Source: Sphaerisporangium album | Lineage (GTDB): Bacteria; Actinomycetota; Actinomycetes; Streptosporangiales; Streptosporangiaceae | NCBI RefSeq assembly: GCF_003323745.1 | Contig: NZ_QOIL01000025.1 | Location: forward strand, 84,725-148,724 | Direction: 5' to 3' | DNA length: 64,000 bases | Part shown: positions 59,217 through 64,000 of the stretch, piece by piece | Layout: the number at the start of each line of letters is the position of its first letter | How positions within the stretch are numbered: position 1 is the stretch's first letter | Made by a program: the position numbers and the translations under genes | The notes under the pieces: model-generated | Databases searched by the model: none | What the model was told of the DNA's origin: nothing | The model's input: the letters and a program-made list of their open reading frames with translations, nothing else

Positions 59217-59945
59217 TCAAAGCCCCATGTCGTCGAGTTCCTTGAGCAGGGCGGCGCGGGACGGGTCGGCGGAGGTGGGGGCGGGGCGGTCCAGGGGCCT
59301 GGTGGCGGGTCCGTTCACCGGACGGGCGACGCCGGGGCCGGTCGCGGGCGCGGGCGCCGTCGCCCGGCGGCCGTCGCGGAAGATCCAGCCGCCGACGATG
59401 CCGCCCACGAAGCCGAACAGGTGTCCCTGCCAGCTGAACTCGTCCGACGGCAGCAGCCCGGTGAACTGGTAGGCGAAGCAGAGCGCCATGACCAGCCCGA
59501 CGACGATGTCGATGGTGTGCCGGTCGAACAGGCCCTTGACCAGGACGTAGCCGAAGTAGCCGAAGACCACGCCGCTGGCGCCCGCCGTGACGCTGCCGGG
59601 GCTCGCCACGAACCAGACGCCGAGCCCGCTCACCGCCGCGATCAGCGCGGTGACCCCGAGGAACCTGCCGACGCCGCGATAGGCGGCGAGGAAGCCGAAG
59701 ACGAACAGCGGGCCGGAGTTGCCCTCGATGTGCATCCAGTTCCAGTGCAGGAACGGCGCCGTGACGATGTCGGGCAGCCGGGAGGGATCACGGGCCGCGA
59801 TGCCGAACGATTGGCTCAGCGAGTAGCCCGAGGCCCAGTTGGCGATCTGGACGAGCCAGATCAGGGCCAGGAAGCCCACCATGACCCAGAAGGCCTTCCT
59901 GGCTTCGGCGATCATGATCTCGGCCGTCCGGGAATCGCTGCCCAT
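59217..59945 (-). CDS. Rhomboid-family intramembrane serine protease
   Basis: This is a 242-residue polytopic membrane protein with about six helices. Catalytic motifs are present: HWNWMHIEGNSGPLF (oxyanion His/Asn region), GASGVVFGYFG with the nucleophile Ser, and WQGHLFGFVGG with the catalytic His. A soluble Pro/Ala-rich C-terminal tail ends in SRAALLKELDDMGL. ATG with GGAGAC upstream. Substrates are unknown. Confidence 0.92.
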   Translation of the reverse strand: MGSDSRTAEIMIAEARKAFWVMVGFLALIWLVQIANWASGYSLSQSFGIAARDPSRLPDIVTAPFLHWNWMHIEGNSGPLFVFGFLAAYRGVGRFLGVTALIAAVSGLGVWFVASPGSVTAGASGVVFGYFGYVLVKGLFDRHTIDIVVGLVMALCFAYQFTGLLPSDEFSWQGHLFGFVGGIVGGWIFRDGRRATAPAPATGPGVARPVNGPATRPLDRPAPTSADPSRAALLKELDDMGL

Positions 59946-60125
59946 TCTGTCTCCTGACTCGTGCGCGCGCCGGAATCTCTGGCAGAACGGGGCGGGGGAC
60001 GCCCGACCGGTCCGTCACGGTATTTTCGCAAATACCGCGCCGGAAGGGCCACCGGCCGCGTAATCCGTACGCGATCGGTGGCCCCTCTTACCCAGGCTGG
60101 CTTCCCCTGTGGAGCGGAGCGCGCC

Positions 60126-60533
60126 TCAGCCGGCCGCGCGTTCGAGGACCACGACGGGGATCTCGCGATCGGTCTTGGCCTGGTACTCGTCGTACTGCGG
60201 CCAGGTGGCGGTCATCAGCCGCCACAGTTCAGGCTTCTCCTCAGGCGAGGCCGTACGGGCGCGGGCGGGGAACCGGTCGCCCATGACCTGCACCTCGACG
60301 TCGGGGTCGGCCTCCAGGTTGCGGTACCAGTCGGGGGCCTGGGGGTCGCCGCCCTTGGAGGCGACGATCACGTAGTCGTCCCCGTGCTTCTGGTAGATGA
60401 GCGGCGTGGTGTACTTGCGGCCGCTGGTCCGGCCGGTGGTCGTCAGCAGAAGGACGGTCGTGTCGTTCCAGTCGTGTCCCTCTTTGCCGTCCGTCGCGCG
60501 ATATCTATCCACATGCTCTTTTCCGTAAAGCAT
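60126..60533 (-). CDS. DDN-type F420/flavin-dependent nitroreductase-like protein
   Basis: This is a 135-residue split-barrel protein of the nitroreductase/deazaflavin (Ddn) family: LLLTTTGRTSGRKYTTPLIY, YVIVASKGGDPQAPDWYRNLEADPDVEVQV and LWRLMTATWPQYDEYQAKTDR. Such proteins use cofactor F420 in actinobacteria to reduce quinones or other compounds. ATG with GGAGGG upstream; it is divergent from the NAD(P)-binding fusion gene. Confidence 0.92.
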   Translation of the reverse strand: MLYGKEHVDRYRATDGKEGHDWNDTTVLLLTTTGRTSGRKYTTPLIYQKHGDDYVIVASKGGDPQAPDWYRNLEADPDVEVQVMGDRFPARARTASPEEKPELWRLMTATWPQYDEYQAKTDREIPVVVLERAAG

Positions 60534-60683
60534 CCGCTTACCCTCCGGATCGACGTGTACCCGGATGGCCTACCCCGTCTGGCTTGGCTCATCCAGTTTC
60601 TGATCATGCCCTGGGTGAACCCCCCGCCGGGGGCGAAACCGGAGACGACAACGGGTACGAATCGGACATCGGGGGGTGATGTG

Positions 60684-62198
60684 ATGACCCGGTGCCTCGT
60701 CACCGGCGCGACCGGCTACATCGGCGGCAGGCTGGTGCCCGAGTTGCTGAAGGCCGGCCACGACGTCCGCTGCATGGCCCGCTCGCCGCGCCGCCTGCGC
60801 GACCAGGCGTGGAGTCACCGGGTGGAGGTCGCCGAGGCCGACGCCACCGAGGCCGGCCCGACCCGGGCGGCCCTGGAAGGCGTGGACGTCGCGTACTACC
60901 TCGTCCACACCATGGCGGCGGGCCGGGGATTCGCGGAGCGGGACCGCCGGGCTGCGCGGACCTTCGCGGCGGCGGCCGAGGACGCCGGAGTGCGCCGCAT
61001 CGTGTACCTCGGCGGCCTGACCCCCGGCGAGCCGCGGCCGCCGGAGTCGCGGCCGTCCCCGCACATGCGGTCGCGGGCCGAGGTCGAGCGCGTCTTCCTG
61101 GACTGCGCGGTGCCCGCCGTCGCGTACCGCGCGTCGGTGATCATCGGCTCGGGCTCGGTCTCCTTCGAGATGCTGCGCCACCTCACCGAGCGGCTGCCGG
61201 TCATGACGACGCCCCGCTGGGTCGGCACCCGCACCCAGCCCATCGCGATCAGGGACGTGCTGCGCTACCTGGTGAAGGCGGCCGAGATCCCCGAGGGGGT
61301 GAACCAGAGCTTCGACATCGGCGGCCCGAGCGTGCTGACCTACGCCGACATGATGCGCGGGTACGCCGCCGTGGCCGGCCTGCCGGCCCGGCTGATCATC
61401 CCCGTGCCGGCGCTCACTCCCAAGCTGTCCAGCCTCTGGATCGGCCTGGTGACGCCCCTCCCGGCGAACGTGGCCCGGCCGCTGGTGGAGTCCCTGCGCG
61501 ACGAGGCGATCTGCCACGAGCACGACATCGCCCGCTACGTCCCCGACCCGCCCGAAGGGCTGATCGACTTCCCCGAGGCGGTACGGCTGGCGCTCCAGCG
61601 CATCAAGGAGGCCGATGTCGCCACCCGCTGGTCGTCCGCCTCGACCTCCGGCGCGCCGAGCGACCCGCTGCCCACCGACCCCGACTGGGCGGGCGGCAGC
61701 CTGTACGTCGACGAGCGCACCGAGGTCGTGGACGCGCCGCCCGAGGCGCTGTGGCGGGTGATCGAGGGCATCGGAGGCGAGAACGGCTGGTACTCGCTGC
61801 CCGTCGCCTGGTACCTCCGCGGCCTGCTGGACCGGCTGTTCGGCGGCGTCGGCCTGCGCAGGGGGCGCCGCGACCCCGCGCGGCTGCGCGTCGGCGACGC
61901 CCTGGACTTCTGGCGCGTGGAGGAGATCGAGCCGGGCCACCTGCTGCGGCTGCGCGCAGAGATGCTGCTGCCGGGCCTCGCCTGGCTGGAGCTGACCTGC
62001 CGCCGCGAGGACGGCAGGACGGTGTACGGCCAGCGGTCGATCTTCCACCCGCGCGGCCTGTTCGGGCATATGTACTGGTGGGCGCTCTACCCGTTCCACG
62101 GGCTGATCTTCGGCCGCATGCCGGGCAATGTGGCGCGGGCGGCGCGGCGCGTCACGGGGGAGGGGCAGGTGAAACTTTCAGCGGCCGGGCGGCCATAA
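60684..62198 (+). CDS. NAD(P)-binding epimerase-like protein fused to SRPBCC/DUF2867 domain
   Basis: This is a 504-residue two-part protein. The N-terminal Rossmann domain (CLVTGATGYIGGRLVPELL, VAYYLVHTM, IVYLGGL, YRASVIIGSGS; about 1-325) resembles atypical short-chain reductases. The C-terminal domain (about 330-500) matches DUF2867, a START-like fold (ALWRVIEGIGGENGWYSLP, RQGRRD-type loop, MYWWALYPFHGLIFGRMP). The substrate is unknown. ATG or the adjoining GTG at 60681 follows GGGGGGTGA. Confidence 0.9.
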   Translation: MTRCLVTGATGYIGGRLVPELLKAGHDVRCMARSPRRLRDQAWSHRVEVAEADATEAGPTRAALEGVDVAYYLVHTMAAGRGFAERDRRAARTFAAAAEDAGVRRIVYLGGLTPGEPRPPESRPSPHMRSRAEVERVFLDCAVPAVAYRASVIIGSGSVSFEMLRHLTERLPVMTTPRWVGTRTQPIAIRDVLRYLVKAAEIPEGVNQSFDIGGPSVLTYADMMRGYAAVAGLPARLIIPVPALTPKLSSLWIGLVTPLPANVARPLVESLRDEAICHEHDIARYVPDPPEGLIDFPEAVRLALQRIKEADVATRWSSASTSGAPSDPLPTDPDWAGGSLYVDERTEVVDAPPEALWRVIEGIGGENGWYSLPVAWYLRGLLDRLFGGVGLRRGRRDPARLRVGDALDFWRVEEIEPGHLLRLRAEMLLPGLAWLELTCRREDGRTVYGQRSIFHPRGLFGHMYWWALYPFHGLIFGRMPGNVARAARRVTGEGQVKLSAAGRP

Positions 62199-62281
62199 CA
62201 GCAGGTCAGGCGGACTGTGAGATCGCCTGCCGTCCTGGGCTCTGGGTGGGCGGCGGGGCACGACCTAGGGTCGCTGGTGAC

Positions 62282-62295
62282 TGGGAGCGCTCCCA
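62282..62295. promoter_or_regulatory. CebR-type operator TGGGAGCGCTCCCA before GH12 gene
   Basis: A perfect 14-base palindrome identical to the CebR box described in Streptomyces, 27 bases upstream of the GH12 ATG. It ties this distant cellulase gene to the LacI repressors near 26 kb. Confidence 0.88.
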
Positions 62296-62321
62296 CCCCC
62301 CCCTCACCCCCCGGAGCAACG

Positions 62322-63707
62322 ATGAAACGTCGAGCACTGCGCGCCCTGACGGCGATGATCGCCGCGGCGGGTACCCTCCTCATGACGCCGGTAGTCGCCG
62401 GCCAGGCCCACGCGGACACCGTCATCTGCGAGAAATACGGCGCGACCACGATCGCGGGCGGCAAGTACGTCGTGATCAACAACAACTGGGGCGACGACAC
62501 GCAGCAGTGCATCAACGTCACCTCCACCGGCTTCAGCATCACCCAGGCGAGCCACAACAAGCCGCAGAACGGCGCCCCCGGCTCCTATCCCGCCGTCTAC
62601 GCCGGCTGCCACTACGCCAACTGCAGCACCGGCAGCCAGCTGCCCATGCGCGTCTCGGACAGCAGGTTTCCGACCATCCAGACCAGTGTCAGCATGACGT
62701 ACCCCTCCTCGGGCGTGTACGACGCCGCCTACGACGTCTGGTTCGACCCGACGGCCCGCACCGACGGGCAGAACACCGGCGCCGAGCTGATGGTCTGGCT
62801 CAACCACACCGGATCGGTGCAGCCGGTCGGCTCCCGCGTCGGCACGGCCTCGATCGCGGGCGGCACCTGGGACGTGTGGTTCGGCAACATCGGCTGGAAC
62901 GTCGTGTCCTACGTTCGCACGTCGCCCACCTCCTCGATCAACTTCGCCGTGAACAGCTTCTACACCGACATGGTCAGCCGGGGATACGCCCAGAACTCGT
63001 GGTACATCACCAGCGTCCAGGCCGGCTTCGAGCCCTGGGTCGGGGGCGCGGGCCTGGCCGTCAACACCTTCTCCTACAGCGTCGGCGGCACCGGCGGCGG
63101 CGACACCACCCCGCCGAGCGCGCCCAGCGGCCTCACCGCCTCGAACGTCACCTCAAGCGGCGCCACCCTCTCCTGGAACGCGTCCACCGACAACGTCGGG
63201 GTGACCGGCTACGACGTCTCCCGCAACGGGACCGTGATCGGCACCGCCGTCGGCACCTCGTACAACGTCACCGGCCTGTCCGCCTCGACCGCGTACTCCT
63301 TCTCGGTGCGCGCCCGCGACGCCGCGGGCAACACCTCGTCCCCGTCGAACACCGTCTCGGTGACCACCCCGCCCGGCGGCGGAGGCGGGGGATCGTGCCG
63401 CGTCGCGTACGTCAAGAACGAGTGGCCGGGCGGCTTCACGGCCAACCTGACCATCACCAACACGGGCACCGCCGCCGTGAACGGCTGGACCCTCGCCTTC
63501 GCCTTCCCCGGCGACCAGCGGATCACCAGCAGCTGGAACGCCACCGTCAGCCAGAGCGGCACGTCCGTGACCGCACGGAACGCGGCCCACAACGGCTCGA
63601 TCCCGCCCGGCGGCAACGCGACCTTCGGCTTCCAGGGCACCTGGAACACCAGCGACGCCTCCCCGGCCTCCTACACGCTCAACGGCTCGGCCTGCACGGT
63701 CGGCTGA
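62322..63707 (+). CDS. Secreted GH12 endoglucanase with Fn3 and CBM2
   Basis: This is a 461-residue secreted cellulase. The signal peptide (about 1-31) is followed by a GH12 beta-jelly roll (about 33-255) with nucleophile in GAELMVW (Glu155) and acid/base in AGFEPW (Glu237). A Gly/Thr linker, a fibronectin type III domain (about 265-350: PPSAPSGLTASN, ATLSWNAST, YNVTGLSASTAYSF) and a C-terminal CBM2 (about 360-461: two end Cys, surface Trp residues in NEWPGGF, NGWTL and STWN/GTWN-like positions) follow. It cleaves cellulose or mixed-linkage glucan. ATG with GGAG upstream and a CebR box before it. Confidence 0.95.
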   Translation: MKRRALRALTAMIAAAGTLLMTPVVAGQAHADTVICEKYGATTIAGGKYVVINNNWGDDTQQCINVTSTGFSITQASHNKPQNGAPGSYPAVYAGCHYANCSTGSQLPMRVSDSRFPTIQTSVSMTYPSSGVYDAAYDVWFDPTARTDGQNTGAELMVWLNHTGSVQPVGSRVGTASIAGGTWDVWFGNIGWNVVSYVRTSPTSSINFAVNSFYTDMVSRGYAQNSWYITSVQAGFEPWVGGAGLAVNTFSYSVGGTGGGDTTPPSAPSGLTASNVTSSGATLSWNASTDNVGVTGYDVSRNGTVIGTAVGTSYNVTGLSASTAYSFSVRARDAAGNTSSPSNTVSVTTPPGGGGGGSCRVAYVKNEWPGGFTANLTITNTGTAAVNGWTLAFAFPGDQRITSSWNATVSQSGTSVTARNAAHNGSIPPGGNATFGFQGTWNTSDASPASYTLNGSACTVG

Positions 63708-63728
63708 CCGCGCGTTCGTGCCGGTGAC

Positions 63729-63761
63729 GGCCCGGGTTCGGTTTCCCGCCGAGCCCGGGCC
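63729..63761 (+). terminator. Terminator hairpin after GH12 gene
   Basis: A 13-bp stem (63729-63741/63749-63761, one G-T pair) with a 7-base loop, 22 bases after the GH12 stop. Confidence 0.7.
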
Positions 63762-63919
63762 GCTCGTTCTATCCGGTGGCCGAATCCCTGTTCCGGATGA
63801 TTACTCCGGCACGTCCACGCGGCGCACGGGCCGGGAAGTCTGTGAAGGCGGCATTAGCCATATCAGCCCTTAACCTCGCGCTTTCGTCGAGGTGACGGCC
63901 TTGGTTGATCGTTTAGAAG

Positions 63920-63993
63920 CGAAAAGTGCCCTGAACTGGGAGGATTGGACTTGCTGAGGATCCTGTCCGCACCAGTTCGAAAGGCACTTTTCG
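63920..63993. repeat. Long inverted repeat at window end (possible mobile-element edge)
   Basis: The 11-base arm 63920-63930 pairs with 63983-63993, and inside it 63933-63939 pairs with 63972-63978. The local base composition is lower in GC than the rest. A frame from TTG 63951 is open to the last base of the window (LLRILSAPVRKALFEC). A transposase start, or an element's terminal hairpin, is possible but cannot be judged without the next bases. Confidence 0.45.
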
Positions 63994-64000
63994 AGTGCAG

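Noticed and set aside
1..64000. CRISPR array, prophage or biosynthetic gene cluster
   Set aside because: No regularly spaced repeats, no phage structural genes, and no PKS/NRPS genes; the thioesterase and the Gp49-like toxin alone are not enough.

Overview
The window is strongly GC-rich chromosomal DNA with GC-biased third codon positions, frequent GTG starts and many secreted, multi-domain carbohydrate-active proteins. This points to a saprophytic filamentous actinomycete. Gene style suggests Streptosporangiales or a relative; that placement is inference, since no rRNA or marker gene is present.

Positions 1-27600 and the outliers at 32.3 kb and 62.3 kb form a beta-glucan utilisation region. 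It holds two CUT1-type sugar ABC importers without ATPases (1-3.4 kb and 20.8-24.1 kb) and two intracellular beta-glucosidases (GH3 at 5.4-7.8 kb, GH1 at 24.1-25.6 kb). It also holds secreted enzymes built from GH16, a clan-A TIM barrel, a PQQ-type sugar dehydrogenase and a ThuA domain, all decorated with F5/8C (CBM32-like) modules, and three CebR-like LacI repressors (4.3 kb, plus a tandem pair at 25.6-27.6 kb). A family of palindromes (GAGAGCGCTCTC, GGGAGCGCTCCC and mixed forms) lies in front of these genes. The same palindrome also precedes a DUF1996 gene (32.3 kb) and a GH12-Fn3-CBM2 cellulase (62.3 kb). The likely flow is: secreted enzymes cut beta-glucan, lipoprotein-dependent importers take up oligosaccharides, GH1 and GH3 release glucose, and LacI repressors sense the sugar.

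A HigB/HigA-like toxin-antitoxin pair sits between the first importer and its neighbouring lacI gene. An orphan type II thioesterase and a GT39-like membrane protein lie at 11.3-13.6 kb. Positions 27.9-38.9 kb hold a small hypothetical protein, a secreted GDPD, a CBM13/beta-helix secreted protein, the DUF1996 protein, a winged-helix/membrane pair, a RibD/DHFR-fold protein, a DUF3072 protein, an alpha/beta hydrolase, an SRPBCC protein and a MecA-type penicillin-binding protein.

A second sugar cluster (39.3-46.9 kb) has a DUF2264 protein and a third CUT1 importer on the minus strand, facing a ROK regulator and a TIM-barrel sugar isomerase on the plus strand. From 47 kb the window becomes housekeeping-like: a PAS-SpoIIE phosphatase with a STAS partner, a lactate/malate-type dehydrogenase, a secreted SGNH esterase, tRNA-Val(GAC) and tRNA-Gly(GCC), an ACT protein, a Dus enzyme, a DUF3516-type helicase, an HD protein, DUF4031, a rhomboid protease, an F420-type oxidoreductase and an NAD(P)-binding/SRPBCC fusion. 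The last 80 bases form a long inverted structure that may be the edge of a mobile element.
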